Shown in pieces: positions 33,349-44,350 of a stretch of 49,647 nucleotides of DNA. Positions within the stretch are counted from its first letter, which is position 1, and every line of letters begins with the position of its first letter. The stretch is taken from NCBI RefSeq assembly GCF_002551815.1, contig NZ_NVPR01000038.1:1-49647 (forward strand), written 5' to 3'. The stretch comes from Bacillus sp. AFS098217 (GTDB lineage: Bacteria > Bacillota > Bacilli > Bacillales > Bacillaceae_G). The notes under the pieces were generated by a model. The model saw nothing but the letters and a program-made list of their open reading frames with translations, was not told where the DNA came from and ran no database searches. A program made the position numbers and the translations under genes.

Positions 33349-36141
33349 TTATTCCTCTAGTCGCTTCAATAATTGGTCTAGTGTTTCTTCATAAAGCGGG
33401 ACATTCGGAATGGATTGCAAAAATTTCTTCCCATAAAAAGAAGTTGTTAGTCGACGATCTAATACAAACACCGTTCCTGTATCTGTGGTTGTTCGTATTA
33501 ATCGACCAAAACCTTGTTTAAAGCGAAGAATAGCTTGCGGAAGCGCTAGTTTTGTAAATACATCTTCCCCTTTATTCCTCATCCATTCACTTTTTGCCTC
33601 CATCATTGGTTGATGAGGCGGTGTAAATGGCAAACGAACAATGACAAGGTGGCTTAAGGCATCTCCAGGAATATCAATTCCTTCCCAAAAACTACTTGTT
33701 CCTAACAAAATGGCCTTGTCAAACTCTTGAAATTTCCGAACTAAACGACTACGACTTCGATTATTTACACTTTGCGTCAGTATTACGTATTCTTCTAATT
33801 CATCTTCATTTTTTAAATTTACATACGTTTCTTTCAACATTTCATAAGAAGTAAATAGTACAAGCATTTTTCCTCTTGTTGCTTTAGCGATTTTCATAAT
33901 TTGTTTTGATATTTCACTAATATATTCTTCTTCCCGAACTTCCTTAATAAGCGGGACATCCGTTGGAACCATTAACTTTACTTGCTCTTCATAATGAAAT
34001 GGAGATGAAACCGTTAGTGTATTTGGCGCAAAATCATGTAACCCTAATTCTTCTTTTATATAGTCAAATGTATGATTCACAGTTAACGTTGCTGACGTAA
34101 AAATAACGCTTCGCTTTCTTGTTAAAAATTCATCAGCAAATCTTTCTCCTATATGAATAGGTTGTGCATATAATACTGTGGAATGAATGGTACCTTTCGT
34201 TTCTGTCTCCATCCATGTCACATATGAGTTTTTTTCTAATATGAGCACCTGTAATGAATGAACCATCTTTCTTAATAACTCTATAAGATGCATAAACTCG
34301 CCTGTAATAACATGCATTTCCCATTCTAATGTACTTTGTAATATATCAGCTTGCTTCTCCAGTAAGGCTAGTAATTTTCTTAATTCATATATAAATCGAT
34401 TTGTTAATTCAGTAATACTATTCCAGAGTTTCCCCTGCTCTTGTTCCGTATTATACCGATAAATAAGAGGCATATTGCTTGACCCTTGTTCTTGCCTTGT
34501 TTGTTTAAATATGAAAGCACGTAACATTTGGAATAACTCATCGGCATCAAATTTGATTTCCTTGAGCCTATGACTAATCATACGAAAAGTGGAGCGCGAT
34601 ACTTGCTCTGATTTTTTCATCATTTTATACACCTTTGATAATACATCATCGGTTTCTAGCGTACCAAGGCGCGATAAAATGAACTGAAAATACATACATG
34701 AAAACTGTTCTCCAAGCGTTCTACTAGCGACTTCTTCGATATGATGAGCTTCATCAAAAATGATATAGTTACAAGATGAAAAAAGTGGCTCTTCACTAAC
34801 AAAATCTTGCAGCAGCAATGCATGATTTGTAATTACAATATCTGCAAATAATGCTTTATTTTTTGCACGTTGATAAAAACAACGACTAAACCAGCTGCTT
34901 TTTACTCCGCCAGGACTATATATATCACTGCAAACACGATTCCAAAATAGCTTTCCACCCTCTGGAATATTTAGTTCGTCACGATCACCAGTTTCTGTTT
35001 GTAATAACCAAACTAAAATTTTCGCTTTTGTAAGTGCAACGTCGTAGTTCTTCTCTTCCTCTTGCAAGGAATACTCAAATTTATGCAAACAAAGATAATG
35101 CCTTCTTCCTTTTAAAAGAGCAACCTCAAACGGAAATGGTAAGACGCTTTGCAACAGTGGAATTTCCTTTTCTAATATTTGTTGCTGCAGCTGTACTGTT
35201 TGTGTACTTACAATTACAGACTCTTCTTTTTTCTTTGCAAAATAAATACTTGGAAGAAGATATGCTAGCGTCTTCCCTGTACCCGTTCCTGCCTCTATTA
35301 GTGAAAAGCGAGAATCTCTTAATGCAGCATATATTTCTTTCATCATTTGCTGTTGGCTTTCTCTTTTTTCAAAGTTAGGCATCTTTAATTCAAGCTGTTC
35401 CATTGACTTATGTAAAAAAGAACTGAATTTAGACGAGTTATTTTCACCTAAGTGTAATGAATAGTTCCGTTTTCGAAGTGCAATATTTCGGTAAATTTCA
35501 TACTCTTTTGTTTCCTCTGTCCCATCCGTCATTTTCTTTAAAATATTTTCCGAAATAATACGAGCAATATCACTTTGAAATACATCACTTAATTCGTATA
35601 AAGATTGTAAAGTAACAAGCGGTAATTTTTCAATTTGAGTGAGAAATTGTAAAAATAATTCTGCTGTTACAAGTGCATCACTATCTGCACGATGTGGTTG
35701 ATTATGCTCAAATTCATGTTTTTTAGCTAAATCTCGCAATTTATAACTATCAGCTGTCGGCAATAAAATCTGCGCCAATTCAACCGTATCAATTTTAGGA
35801 CAATATATTTCTGTATATCCAGCCTGCTTTAATTCCTCCGTTAAAAAGTTCCAATCAAAGTGAACATTATGTGCTACAAAAGATGCACCTTCTAATAGCT
35901 CAACAATCATCGGGGCTACATCACGAAATAGCGGGGCTTGTTTTACGAGATTTTCATCAATCCCTGTTAGTTCTGTAATAAATGGGGGAATCTCTCTCTT
36001 CGGGTTAACAAAAGATGAAAAGATCTCTAATATTTCTCCATCTTCCACTACAACGGCTGCAATTTGGGTAATTTTGTCCTTCCCATCTTTCCAGGAGTTC
36101 CCTGTCGTCTCTAAATCAACGACGACATAACGCTTGCTCAT
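33349..36141 (-). CDS. dinG: DinG-like exonuclease/helicase
   Basis: 930-residue fusion of an epsilon-type DEDD 3'-5' exonuclease (about 1-165: VDLETTG, HNVHFDWNF, HRADSDAL) and an XPD-like helicase (Walker A EAGTGTGKT at about 280, DEAH in IFDEAHH, motif VI GFGRLIRT). The cysteine cluster of E. coli DinG is not visible, as in S. aureus DinG, which was shown to be a nuclease rather than a helicase. The ATG at 36141 has TTGAGGTG 7 nt upstream; the GTG at 36150 overlaps that site. Confidence 0.93.
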   Translation of the reverse strand: MSKRYVVVDLETTGNSWKDGKDKITQIAAVVVEDGEILEIFSSFVNPKREIPPFITELTGIDENLVKQAPLFRDVAPMIVELLEGASFVAHNVHFDWNFLTEELKQAGYTEIYCPKIDTVELAQILLPTADSYKLRDLAKKHEFEHNQPHRADSDALVTAELFLQFLTQIEKLPLVTLQSLYELSDVFQSDIARIISENILKKMTDGTEETKEYEIYRNIALRKRNYSLHLGENNSSKFSSFLHKSMEQLELKMPNFEKRESQQQMMKEIYAALRDSRFSLIEAGTGTGKTLAYLLPSIYFAKKKEESVIVSTQTVQLQQQILEKEIPLLQSVLPFPFEVALLKGRRHYLCLHKFEYSLQEEEKNYDVALTKAKILVWLLQTETGDRDELNIPEGGKLFWNRVCSDIYSPGGVKSSWFSRCFYQRAKNKALFADIVITNHALLLQDFVSEEPLFSSCNYIIFDEAHHIEEVASRTLGEQFSCMYFQFILSRLGTLETDDVLSKVYKMMKKSEQVSRSTFRMISHRLKEIKFDADELFQMLRAFIFKQTRQEQGSSNMPLIYRYNTEQEQGKLWNSITELTNRFIYELRKLLALLEKQADILQSTLEWEMHVITGEFMHLIELLRKMVHSLQVLILEKNSYVTWMETETKGTIHSTVLYAQPIHIGERFADEFLTRKRSVIFTSATLTVNHTFDYIKEELGLHDFAPNTLTVSSPFHYEEQVKLMVPTDVPLIKEVREEEYISEISKQIMKIAKATRGKMLVLFTSYEMLKETYVNLKNEDELEEYVILTQSVNNRSRSRLVRKFQEFDKAILLGTSSFWEGIDIPGDALSHLVIVRLPFTPPHQPMMEAKSEWMRNKGEDVFTKLALPQAILRFKQGFGRLIRTTTDTGTVFVLDRRLTTSFYGKKFLQSIPNVPLYEETLDQLLKRLEE

Positions 36142-36300
36142 ATGTAACACCTCAATTTCTTACCTTTCAAACAACAAAAATTCATATATTGTTACTATAC
36201 CACGTTTTATCTCATCTTAATGAACAGATACACAAAATGAACTGATTTTGTTTCATGTATTATATTTTTTCATTCATTTACTTTGGACCACCTCTACAAA

Positions 36301-36336
36301 TAAAAAAGGCTATCCCTTATAGAGATAGCCTTTCTG
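36301..36336 (-). terminator. Terminator of panBCD
   Basis: AAGGCTATC/GATAGCCTTTTTTA stem with a U-run, directly after the panD stop. Confidence 0.88.
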
Positions 36337-36337
36337 C

Positions 36338-36721
36338 TTATAATATTGTTCCTGCTTTTTCAGCGCCTAGCATTTCAATAATTTGATTATGATCGTCTAA
36401 CACTGCAATTTTTGGTACTTGCTTATTTACCTCTTCTGCTGCAACTAATCCGTAACAAATAATAATAACTTTATCTCCTGGTTGCACAAGCCTTGCAGCA
36501 GCCCCATTTAAACAAACAACACCGCTTCCGCGCTCTCCTTTAATCACATACGTCTCTAAGCGGGCTCCATTATTATTATTTACAATTTGTACCTTTTCAT
36601 TTTCTACAATTTCTACAGCATCCATTAAATCTTCGTCTATAGTAATACTACCTACATAATTTAAATTCGCTTCTGTTACCGTTGCACGATGTAACTTTGC
36701 TCTCATCATTGTACGAAACAT
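36338..36721 (-). CDS. panD: Aspartate 1-decarboxylase
   Basis: 127-residue pyruvoyl enzyme making beta-alanine from aspartate. The self-cleavage site Gly24-Ser25 in YVGSITID is intact, as are Lys9, His11 and the Asn/Gly-rich [13 protein letters not shown] loop. Last gene of panB-panC-panD; starts 13 nt after panC with GGGGGAGAC upstream. Confidence 0.96.
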   Translation of the reverse strand: MFRTMMRAKLHRATVTEANLNYVGSITIDEDLMDAVEIVENEKVQIVNNNNGARLETYVIKGERGSGVVCLNGAAARLVQPGDKVIIICYGLVAAEEVNKQVPKIAVLDDHNQIIEMLGAEKAGTIL

Positions 36722-36734
36722 AGATGTCTCCCCC

Positions 36735-37583
36735 TCATTTAACCGTTAATGTTATATTGTCAATTAATCGTGCATTTTCAAACTTAACCGCAATTGCAAG
36801 AATGATTCGTCCTTCGATCTTGTCTATTTCTGTCAATGTTGGATACGCATATATATCTGCGTAATCAACAATACCTTTTGTATGTTTTTCAATGTATTCT
36901 TTCACAAGATTCGTAATAGCTTGTGGATTACGTTCTCCTTCTTCAATCCGTTCTTTCGCTATACATAAACTACGATATAAATGCGGTGCTTCCTCACGTT
37001 CTTGTTCTGACAAATATACATTACGGGAACTTCTTGCTAATCCGTCCTCTTCCCTAACGATATCGACAGGTACGATTGTAAGCGGTATATTAAAATCACT
37101 TACAAATCCTTGGATAACAGCAACTTGTTGCGCATCTTTCATACCAAAATAGGCACGAGTTGGCATTGTGATATTAAATAGTTTCATCAATACAGTAGCA
37201 ACACCTGCAAAATGAACTGGTCGTTGTTTCCCACATAACACGTCTGTACGCTTTACCACTTCTACTTTTGTAGTCTGCTGTGCTGGATACATTTCTTCCA
37301 CACTCGGATAAAATAAATAATCAACACCCGCTTCTTTTGCTACCTTCTCATCCCGCTCAATGTCCCTTGGATAACGATCTAAATCTTCATTCGGTCCAAA
37401 CTGCAATGGATTTACAAATACACTTAAAATAACAACTTCATTTTCTTTTCTTGCACGGCGTAATAGCGTGGCGTGTCCTTCGTGTAAATATCCCATTGTT
37501 GGAACAAAACCAATTTCTTTCCCACTTGCACGAATTTCACTTGCAACCTGTTGCATGTCTTGTACTGTTGTTATAATTTTCAT
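36735..37583 (-). CDS. panC: Pantothenate synthetase
   Basis: 282-residue enzyme joining pantoate and beta-alanine with ATP. The HIGH-like motif appears as HEGH in [14 protein letters not shown] (about residues 28-41); [13 protein letters not shown] and the KMSKS-equivalent region (RSSRN) follow. It overlaps the panB stop (TAATG), so translation is coupled. Confidence 0.96.
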   Translation of the reverse strand: MKIITTVQDMQQVASEIRASGKEIGFVPTMGYLHEGHATLLRRARKENEVVILSVFVNPLQFGPNEDLDRYPRDIERDEKVAKEAGVDYLFYPSVEEMYPAQQTTKVEVVKRTDVLCGKQRPVHFAGVATVLMKLFNITMPTRAYFGMKDAQQVAVIQGFVSDFNIPLTIVPVDIVREEDGLARSSRNVYLSEQEREEAPHLYRSLCIAKERIEEGERNPQAITNLVKEYIEKHTKGIVDYADIYAYPTLTEIDKIEGRIILAIAVKFENARLIDNITLTVK

Positions 37584-38419
37584 TATTGTTTTCCCCCGTA
37601 TAATGCTACATACTCTTCCTCTTTCATTGTGAATGAATGTTTTTCTTCAGGAAATTGTCTCGTTTTTACTTCAGCAACATATTGTGAAATCCCACGTACA
37701 ATTTCTTCTTGAACAGACGTATATTGCTTCACAAATTTCGGAACTCGATTCACTCCATACGAGATCAAATCATGATAAACAAGTACTTGACCATCTACTT
37801 TCTTCCCTGCACCAATTCCAATTGTAGGAATTGTTAACTCCTCTGATACAAGCTCTGCTAACTGCATTGGCACACACTCTAACACAATTGCCATCGCGCC
37901 AGCTTCCTCGCATTTCTTTGCATCTTCTAATAATTTTTTTGCACTTTCAGCATCTTTTCCTTGCACTTTATAACCACCTAATACTCCAACAGATTGAGGC
38001 GTTAAACCAAGATGTGCTACAACAGGAATTCCTGCATTTGTTAAGTACTGAATGATTGATAAGACATCGCCTGCACCTTCCACTTTCACTGCATGCGCTC
38101 CGCTCTCTTGTACAATACGACGCGCATTATGCATTGTTTCTTGCAGTGATACATGATAAGACATAAACGGCATATCTGTTACAATAAACGTCTCTTTCGC
38201 CCCGCGGCGAACTGCTTTCGTATGATGAATCATATCCTCTACTGTTACTGGAACTGTGGAATCATATCCAAGTACAACCATTCCAAGAGAATCCCCAACT
38301 AAAATCATATCGACTTCAGCTTCTTCTGCTAATTTAGCAGATGGATAATCATACGCTGTAAGCATCGTAATCGGCTCACCTTTCTCTTTCATTTTCAAAA
38401 AATCTGTTTTCGTTTTCAA
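37583..38419 (-). CDS. panB: Ketopantoate hydroxymethyltransferase
   Basis: 278-residue TIM-barrel enzyme that adds a hydroxymethyl group from methylene-THF to 2-ketoisovalerate, first step of pantoate synthesis. Mg-binding Asp in [18 protein letters not shown] and KVEGAGD motifs are clear. GGAGGAG stands upstream. First gene of the operon, behind a structured leader. Confidence 0.96.
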   Translation of the reverse strand: MKTKTDFLKMKEKGEPITMLTAYDYPSAKLAEEAEVDMILVGDSLGMVVLGYDSTVPVTVEDMIHHTKAVRRGAKETFIVTDMPFMSYHVSLQETMHNARRIVQESGAHAVKVEGAGDVLSIIQYLTNAGIPVVAHLGLTPQSVGVLGGYKVQGKDAESAKKLLEDAKKCEEAGAMAIVLECVPMQLAELVSEELTIPTIGIGAGKKVDGQVLVYHDLISYGVNRVPKFVKQYTSVQEEIVRGISQYVAEVKTRQFPEEKHSFTMKEEEYVALYGGKQ

Positions 38420-38467
38420 AAACTACTCCTCCTTTATTCAGGAGAGAGGAGATGGCCGAAATCATAT

Positions 38468-38505
38468 CAAAAAACCCCTCTGGCCATAAAAGGGCAGAAG
38501 GGTTG
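38468..38505 (-). terminator. Leader terminator upstream of panB
   Basis: AACCCTTCTGCC and GGCCAGAGGGGTT pair, followed by TTTTTTGAT on the minus strand, about 50 nt before the panB start. It is located after the two pan-motif hairpins, as expected for transcription attenuation. Confidence 0.8.
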
Positions 38506-38523
38506 TGTTAATCGGCAAATTTC

Positions 38524-38630
38524 ATCCCTCTGTCCCAGTCCGGTGTTGGATCAAGGCAGAATCCAAATTATTGTTCTTCATCGCTTGGAATCATGGTGCA
38601 GTTCGCTCTGATACTGCCCATATTCGAACT
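38524..38630 (-). promoter_or_regulatory. Tandem pan-motif-like leader RNA
   Basis: Two hairpins on the minus strand, 38600-38630 and 38524-38551, share the plan stem - bulged A - inner segment with GGG-CAG or GGGA - CAGAG - stem. The outer stems differ (AGTTCG/CGAACT versus ATCC/GGAT) while the CAGAG and bulged A are kept. Position ahead of panB, tandem arrangement and bulged A match the known pan RNA motif; the match to the published consensus was not checked. Confidence 0.6.
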
Positions 38631-38631
38631 A

Positions 38632-38637
38632 ATTATA
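38632..38637 (-). promoter_or_regulatory. Extended -10 of panBCD promoter
   Basis: Minus-strand TGC-TATAAT (extended -10) stands a few nt upstream of the first leader hairpin. No good -35 at 17 nt. Confidence 0.6.
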
Positions 38638-38763
38638 GCAAACTAAGAAAGAGAATTGCTACACTTTTTCGAAAAAATAACTTCCTCTCCTATTACGATA
38701 TGTGAAATTTTCAAAGTGACACTCAGTATAATAGGACTCACAGCATTTCTTCTCATATTAGCG

Positions 38764-38797
38764 TAAAAAGAAGTTCCTAAACAGGAACTTCTTTTTA
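38764..38797 (-). terminator. Terminator of birA and its operon
   Basis: AAAAAGAAGTTCC-TAAACA-GGAACTTCTTTTT, a perfect stem with runs on both sides, reaching into the birA stop. Confidence 0.9.
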
Positions 38798-39775
38798 CTT
38801 AATTTCTATATCAGCAGAATGAATATGATGTACATGACCTTGATAATCTTCTACTATCAATACGCCATCCTCTGTAATTCCTTTTGCTACACCAATGATT
38901 GTCTGTTTCAACGTTCGGGCTGTAATTTCTTTCCCAATACTTACCGCATAGCTTTCCCATAAGAGCTTAATAACTGAAAATCCGTTTTTTACATACTCTT
39001 GATACAACTTTTCCATTTGTAAAAAGATCTGTTGCATAAGCTCTGCGCGAACAATTGGCTCTCCTGATTCAATCGCTAACGACGTAGCAATCTGCTGAAT
39101 CTCATCAGCAAAATGTTCTTGCCGTTGGTTTACGTTAATTCCTATCCCCATAATAACAGCGTTAATTTTGTCCGGATCAGCTTGCAACTCTGTCAAAATA
39201 CCAACGGCCTTTTTTCCGTGAATTAAAATATCATTGGGCCATTTAATTCCTACACTCACACCTGTACATTTCTCAATCGCTTGTGCTACACTAACAGCTG
39301 CTAGTAATGTAAGCTGAGGAGCATGATGAACAGGAATAGAGGGACGTAAAATAATACTCATCCAAATTCCGGTCCCCTTTGGTGAATACCATTTTCTACT
39401 TAAACGACCGCGCCCTGATGTTTGTTCTTCCGCAACAACAATTGTCCCTTCCGCTGCTCCTTCATACGCAAGTCTCGCTGCAATATGCTGCGTAGACTCA
39501 ACAGACTCCTCAAAATAAACAGTTCTCCCTATAAATTCTGTTTGTAAGCCTAATTGGATTTCATTAGCTGTTACTTTATCTGGCTTACTAGCAATTCGGT
39601 ATCCTAGGCGGCGCACAGCTTCAAGTTCGTATCCTTCACTTCGAAGGTCCTCCATGTGCTTCCAGACAGCTGTTCTTGAACAGCCGAGCTTGTCACTCAT
39701 TGTTTGACCAGATACAAATTCGCCATCTGCTTCAGAAAAAACTTGTAATAATTGTTTTCTTATAGTAGATTGCAT
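38795..39775 (-). CDS. birA: Biotin protein ligase / repressor BirA
   Basis: 326-residue bifunctional protein. An N-terminal helix-turn-helix (about 5-60, CSRTAVWKHMEDLRSEGYE) for repression of biotin genes; the ligase domain has GRGRLSRKWYSPKGTGIW for biotinyl-AMP and KWPNDI; then an SH3-like C-terminal domain. Comparison with B. subtilis BirA places the start at ATG 39775 (MQSTIRKQL); GTG at 39787 is less likely. It overlaps the end of cca by 16 nt. Confidence 0.94.
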   Translation of the reverse strand: MQSTIRKQLLQVFSEADGEFVSGQTMSDKLGCSRTAVWKHMEDLRSEGYELEAVRRLGYRIASKPDKVTANEIQLGLQTEFIGRTVYFEESVESTQHIAARLAYEGAAEGTIVVAEEQTSGRGRLSRKWYSPKGTGIWMSIILRPSIPVHHAPQLTLLAAVSVAQAIEKCTGVSVGIKWPNDILIHGKKAVGILTELQADPDKINAVIMGIGINVNQRQEHFADEIQQIATSLAIESGEPIVRAELMQQIFLQMEKLYQEYVKNGFSVIKLLWESYAVSIGKEITARTLKQTIIGVAKGITEDGVLIVEDYQGHVHHIHSADIEIK

Positions 39776-40953
39776 CCCTGTAGCCACTCCCTTATGTTCT
39801 CTTTCTCATTTACTAACTGCCCTTGTAAAATCTCTTCTTCAATCTTTTGCAATACTTCTGCTACCCAAGGGCCTGGCGCTTTGTCTGTCCAATTTAATAA
39901 ATCATTACCGCTTACATTCATTTCTTGACGATTCTGAATGGATAATGAATCAAACAACGTCTGTACTTGATCTACTGAAGACATATCATAATTTTCTATA
40001 ATCGTTTGATACACTCTTTCTGCCATTAAAGCAACTTGAATACCTGTTTTGTATAGAAAAACTGCATCCCATGACTTTGATTTTCTAGAACGAATAGCTA
40101 GTAAAACAGCGACAATATCTTTTATTTTTTTATTTGAAAATTTCCATTGTCGTAAGAAAACAGATGGATGTTCTTCCCCGATACAATATAGGAAAAATGC
40201 CCATGCCTCGATATCAGTTTCAAAAGAATCCCAGTTATATTGAGCCGTCCTCAAAATTTTCTCTTCTGACATTTGTAAATACGGTAAATGAGTAAATAGT
40301 TTCGTTTCTACTAACTTTTGAAGCCCCTTTACACAATACGTACCCGTCAATAACTTTTCAAACTCAACTGTAATTCTTTCAATCGCTATATGTTCAAGTA
40401 AATGTCCATACATTTCAATGGCACACTTTGTTTTTTCTTCTAAGGAGAACCCTAACGTACTAACAAAACGAATACCACGCATCATACGCAGTGCATCTTC
40501 TTGAAAACGGTCCGCGGCATTTCCAACTGTTGCAATTTCTTGCTTATGAATTGCTTCTTGTCCCGCAAATAAGTCAATGATTTTTCCTTCTTCAGTCATC
40601 GCAATCGCATTCATAGTAAAATCTCGTCGTTTTAAATCTTCTTCTAATGAACGAACAAACTGAACACTACTTGGTCTGCGAAAATCTTCATAATCACTCT
40701 CTGTTCGAAATGTTGTCACTTCATACGGAACACCATCTTGGACAACAATAACAGTACCGTGTTCAAGACCAACAGGGACGTGCCTTGGGAATAAATGCAT
40801 CACTTCCTCTGGAAGAGCTGATGTTGCAATATCAATATCGCCAATCGGTCTATTAATAATGAAGTCACGCACGCTCCCACCAACAAAATACGCCTCATGC
40901 CCATGTTGTTTTAATGTCTCAATAATTGCTCCAGCTTGTTTAAATCGTTTCAT
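39760..40953 (-). CDS. cca: CCA-adding tRNA nucleotidyltransferase
   Basis: 397-residue class II enzyme adding CCA to tRNA 3' ends. The polymerase active site is clear: [11 protein letters not shown] and the catalytic Asp pair in GDIDIATSA (about residues 35-43), then [10 protein letters not shown]. The start at 40953 (MKRFKQ) is chosen since AAGGG is 9 nt upstream and the length matches remembered B. cereus Cca; ATG 40962 is too near the site. It overlaps bshA by 14 nt. Confidence 0.95.
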   Translation of the reverse strand: MKRFKQAGAIIETLKQHGHEAYFVGGSVRDFIINRPIGDIDIATSALPEEVMHLFPRHVPVGLEHGTVIVVQDGVPYEVTTFRTESDYEDFRRPSSVQFVRSLEEDLKRRDFTMNAIAMTEEGKIIDLFAGQEAIHKQEIATVGNAADRFQEDALRMMRGIRFVSTLGFSLEEKTKCAIEMYGHLLEHIAIERITVEFEKLLTGTYCVKGLQKLVETKLFTHLPYLQMSEEKILRTAQYNWDSFETDIEAWAFFLYCIGEEHPSVFLRQWKFSNKKIKDIVAVLLAIRSRKSKSWDAVFLYKTGIQVALMAERVYQTIIENYDMSSVDQVQTLFDSLSIQNRQEMNVSGNDLLNWTDKAPGPWVAEVLQKIEEEILQGQLVNEKENIREWLQGCNLL

Positions 40954-42085
40954 TTTTGTCATCCCTTAACATGTCATAATAAATCGCCTCATATTGTGAA
41001 ACGATTTTTTCCGAACGAAATTGCTCATATACAGCTTCCATTGCTTGCTCTGCCATATTTCGATGGTGATTCTCATTCTTAAGCAGCTGTATCGCTTGTT
41101 GTGCTATCCCTAGCGTATCACCGACTTCGCATATATATCCTGTTTCACCATGTTTAATAACCTCTGGAATGCCTCCAACTCGTGTTCCAATACATGGCAC
41201 ACCACACGCCATTGCTTCTAGTAAAACAAGACCAAAGCTTTCTTTTTCTGATAAAAGTAACATTAAATCACTCATTGCAAGAAGCTCTGCAACATTATCC
41301 TGTTTTCCTAAAAACAAAACGTGTTCTTCAATATGTAAACTTTTCACCAACTGTAAAATTGTACAGAACTCTGGTCCATCACCAACAAGTAGTAACTTCG
41401 CATTGACTTCCTTTACAATTCTAGCGAATGCATGAACGACATCATGTACACGCTTGACCTTTCGAAAATTCGAAATATGAATCAATACTTTTTCATCTTC
41501 TCGTATGCCATACTCTTTCTTTAATTGTGACATATCTCTCTTAAAATAAACACGCTCATCAATAAAATTATATACCGCCTGAATCTCTTTATTTGGCTTT
41601 ACAACCTCATTCGTTTCTTGAATTAACGAGTGAGATACAGCCGTAACAACATCAGATTGTTCAATACCAAATCGTATTAAATTATTTAGAGAAGGATCTG
41701 AACCGAGCACAGTAATGTCTGTTCCATGTAACGTTGTAACAATTTTAATATTGTCTCCTATCATTTGTTTAGCTAAATATGCACAAATCGCGTGCGGTAT
41801 TGCGTAATGCACATGTAAAATATCAAGATTTTCTCTTTGCGCAACTTCTGCCATTTTACTTGCTAATGCTAAATCGTACGGCGGATATTGAAAGACAGAA
41901 TATTGATTAACCGTTACTTCATGAAAATAAATATTTGGATATACTTTATTTAAGCGAAATGGGACACCTGATGTAATAAAGTGAATTTCATGACCTCGTT
42001 CAGCTAATTGTTTTCCGAGTTCCGTTCCAACAACTCCAGAACCACCCACAGAAGGATAACATGTAATACCTATTTTCAATTTCAT
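40940..42085 (-). CDS. bshA: Bacillithiol glycosyltransferase BshA
   Basis: 381-residue GT4 glycosyltransferase, first step of bacillithiol synthesis: GlcNAc transfer to L-malate. The GT-B fold motifs are [12 protein letters not shown] at the N terminus and the donor-binding E-x7-E in [14 protein letters not shown], followed by GGIPEVI. The ATG overlaps the bshB1 stop (ATGA) and GGGGGAT is upstream, so bshB1 and bshA are coupled. Confidence 0.95.
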   Translation of the reverse strand: MKLKIGITCYPSVGGSGVVGTELGKQLAERGHEIHFITSGVPFRLNKVYPNIYFHEVTVNQYSVFQYPPYDLALASKMAEVAQRENLDILHVHYAIPHAICAYLAKQMIGDNIKIVTTLHGTDITVLGSDPSLNNLIRFGIEQSDVVTAVSHSLIQETNEVVKPNKEIQAVYNFIDERVYFKRDMSQLKKEYGIREDEKVLIHISNFRKVKRVHDVVHAFARIVKEVNAKLLLVGDGPEFCTILQLVKSLHIEEHVLFLGKQDNVAELLAMSDLMLLLSEKESFGLVLLEAMACGVPCIGTRVGGIPEVIKHGETGYICEVGDTLGIAQQAIQLLKNENHHRNMAEQAMEAVYEQFRSEKIVSQYEAIYYDMLRDDKNETI

Positions 42086-42786
42086 TTACATCCCCCTATT
42101 AAATCAGTATGTAATAAAACTGGCTTCTTACTCATAAATCCCTCGGCATACATAACTCCAACTTCTTTTCCAAACATTTTCTCACGAGCGATCACTGTTT
42201 CAACATATCCTTCAGTTAAAGGTGTCTTAACACCATCACTTCCAGTTGTAAACTGACTTTCATATGCTTCTAATGCTGCTACCTTTTCAGAAAGATGGTC
42301 ACTAATATCAATACAGAAATCCGGTTTATGAAAACCATTAATCATATAATAATAAAAAGATTGCACACGATGTGGCGAAATTTCTGGCATATATTTACGA
42401 ACACCCGCTGAAAATACAGCTTCTTCCACAAGTTTTGCACAATTCGCATGATCTGGGTGGCGGTCTTCATAGTATGGTGCAAAAATTAGCGTTGGCTTAT
42501 ATGTACGAATAATCTTTACAATTTTACGTATATATTCTTCTTTCATATACAAACCACGGTCCGGCATTGCTAAATTAATCCGCTTTTCAACTCCCATAAT
42601 ACGAGCAGCTTCCTGAGCCTCTTCTTTTCTTAATTCCACCGTTCCGTTTGAAGATAAATCAGCTTCCGTTAAATCACAAATGCCAACTTTATATCCTTGT
42701 TTCGTATACTTTGCAATGGTGCCTGCCATGCCGATTTCAACATCATCGGCATGAGCACCAAACGCTAATATATGTAATCCACTCAT
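42082..42786 (-). CDS. bshB1: Bacillithiol deacetylase BshB1
   Basis: 234-residue zinc-dependent LmbE-type deacetylase; second step of bacillithiol synthesis, removing acetyl from GlcNAc-malate. Metal motif AHADDVEIG at the N terminus and DRHPDHANC at about residues 110-118. ATG 42786 has TGAGGGAA 6 nt upstream; the ATG at 42801 overlaps mgsA and lacks one. Confidence 0.95.
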   Translation of the reverse strand: MSGLHILAFGAHADDVEIGMAGTIAKYTKQGYKVGICDLTEADLSSNGTVELRKEEAQEAARIMGVEKRINLAMPDRGLYMKEEYIRKIVKIIRTYKPTLIFAPYYEDRHPDHANCAKLVEEAVFSAGVRKYMPEISPHRVQSFYYYMINGFHKPDFCIDISDHLSEKVAALEAYESQFTTGSDGVKTPLTEGYVETVIAREKMFGKEVGVMYAEGFMSKKPVLLHTDLIGGCK

Positions 42787-42797
42787 AATTGTTTCCC

Positions 42798-43193
42798 TCA
42801 TTTTCTTAACTTTCGATAGTCTAAATCTCCCCGATCTAATGCATGCATTAACATTTCAGCACTTGCCATGTTCGTCGCAAGCGGGATTGCATACACATCA
42901 CATAAACGAAGCAATGCATTTACGTCTGGCTCATGTGGCTGTGCTGTTAAAGGATCTCGGAAGAAAATCACCATATCTAAATCATTTTTTGCAATCATTG
43001 CACCAATCTCTTGATCACCACCAAGAGGACCAGATTGATATCTTGTAACAGCTAAACCTGTCGCCTCCATAATACGAAGACCTGTCGTTCCCGTTGCAAA
43101 AAGTTCATGTTTTTCAAAAATTAATTTATATGCGTATGCGAACGAAACCATATCATCTTTCTTTTTGTCATGTGCAATTAAGGCAATCTTCAT
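42798..43193 (-). CDS. mgsA: Methylglyoxal synthase
   Basis: 131-residue enzyme converting dihydroxyacetone phosphate to methylglyoxal. His8 and the catalytic Asp in [11 protein letters not shown], and the GTTG phosphate-binding loop, are all intact. Start ATG 43193 has GGGAGAG 7 nt upstream. It lies 15 nt after dapB within the same operon. Confidence 0.95.
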   Translation of the reverse strand: MKIALIAHDKKKDDMVSFAYAYKLIFEKHELFATGTTGLRIMEATGLAVTRYQSGPLGGDQEIGAMIAKNDLDMVIFFRDPLTAQPHEPDVNALLRLCDVYAIPLATNMASAEMLMHALDRGDLDYRKLRK

Positions 43194-43208
43194 CAATTGT
43201 CTCTCCCT

Positions 43209-44009
43209 TTAGTCGATAATATTTTCTAAGCCGTATACAAGATGATCAAGATTCATCACTGTTTCAATCGACAATTTGACCCCTGACATAAATGACGCTC
43301 GATTGAATGAGTCATGACGAACTGTTAACATTTGTCCGTCACCGCCAAATAACACTTCTTGATGGGCAATAAGACCTGGTAAACGTACGCTATGAATGTG
43401 AATCCCATCTACGTTTGCACCGCGTGCTCCTTTTAATTGCTCCGTTTCATTTGGATGACCTTGTTGTTTTGGTTCACGGTTTTGACGGATTAAGTCTACC
43501 GTTTTCACAGCTGTTCCTGAAGGGGCATCCAATTTTTGATCATGATGTAATTCAATTACTTCAACATCTTGGAAATATTTCGCTGCCATTTGAGAAAACT
43601 TCATCATAAGTACAGCACCAATCGCAAAGTTTGGAGCAATAATTGTACCTACTTGTTTTTCTTTCGCCGTTTCCGTTAAATGTTGAAGCTCTTCTTCTGT
43701 AAATCCAGTCGTACCGATAACAGAACGAAGACCATGTTCAACAGCAAGCGTAACATGCTGCTTCCCTACTTCCGGTGTTGTTAGATCTAATAATACATCC
43801 GCTTCTACTTCATTTAAACAAGTCTGTAAATCAGCATAGATTGGCGTATCTAATGCTGGCATTCCAGGTAAATCTGAAATTTTCTCTCCGCCATGCTTAT
43901 AATCAACTGCTGCTACTAATTGAAAATGCTCTGTTCTCTCCATAAGAAGAACTGCTTCATGTCCCATACGTCCTCTTGGTCCCGCAATAATTACTTTAAT
44001 ATCTTTCAT
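43209..44009 (-). CDS. dapB: Dihydrodipicolinate reductase
   Basis: 266-residue NAD(P)H enzyme of the diaminopimelate/lysine pathway; its product line also feeds spore dipicolinate and peptidoglycan. The nucleotide loop [10 protein letters not shown] lies at residues 9-18 and the catalytic segment [13 protein letters not shown] is present. It overlaps ypjD by 4 nt (ATGA). Confidence 0.96.
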   Translation of the reverse strand: MKDIKVIIAGPRGRMGHEAVLLMERTEHFQLVAAVDYKHGGEKISDLPGMPALDTPIYADLQTCLNEVEADVLLDLTTPEVGKQHVTLAVEHGLRSVIGTTGFTEEELQHLTETAKEKQVGTIIAPNFAIGAVLMMKFSQMAAKYFQDVEVIELHHDQKLDAPSGTAVKTVDLIRQNREPKQQGHPNETEQLKGARGANVDGIHIHSVRLPGLIAHQEVLFGGDGQMLTVRHDSFNRASFMSGVKLSIETVMNLDHLVYGLENIID

Positions 44010-44350
44010 ACCTCTTTCTCTCCCTCTTCAATACGTGTCCAACGGTCTTTATCACGTGTATTAAATTTATTCATTACAATGTTATGTGCTGTTTCTAAAT
44101 CAATATGTAAACTATTTGCCATGCAAATCATAACAAATAATACATCTCCGAGTTCTTCTTCAATTGTTCGCTCTTTTTCAGTCGTTTTCTTCGGTTTTTC
44201 ACCATAGTAGTGATTCACTTCCCTTGCAAGTTCACCCATTTCTTCTGTTAAACGAGCCATCATTGCAAGTGGACTAAAATAACCTTCTTTAAATTGACTA
44301 ATATATGCATCTACTTCTTTCTGCATATCTTTCATCGTTTTTTGTTCCAT
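44006..44350 (-). CDS. ypjD: MazG-like pyrophosphohydrolase YpjD
   Basis: 114-residue all-alpha NTP pyrophosphohydrolase of the MazG/YpjD family. The EExxE-type metal motif is seen twice in [12 protein letters not shown] and [11 protein letters not shown]. The likely role is cleavage of unwanted nucleotides; the substrate is not known. Start 44350 has GAGGTG 6 nt upstream, and fits the B. subtilis length of 111; the longer frame to 44407 is unsupported. First gene of ypjD-dapB-mgsA-bshB1-bshA-cca-birA. Confidence 0.92.
   Translation of the reverse strand: MEQKTMKDMQKEVDAYISQFKEGYFSPLAMMARLTEEMGELAREVNHYYGEKPKKTTEKERTIEEELGDVLFVMICMANSLHIDLETAHNIVMNKFNTRDKDRWTRIEEGEKEV

Noticed and set aside
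32923-33360. 145-residue + strand ORF opposite ypmA
   Set aside because: Antisense to the conserved ypmA and crossing a terminator; low-complexity, no ribosome site.
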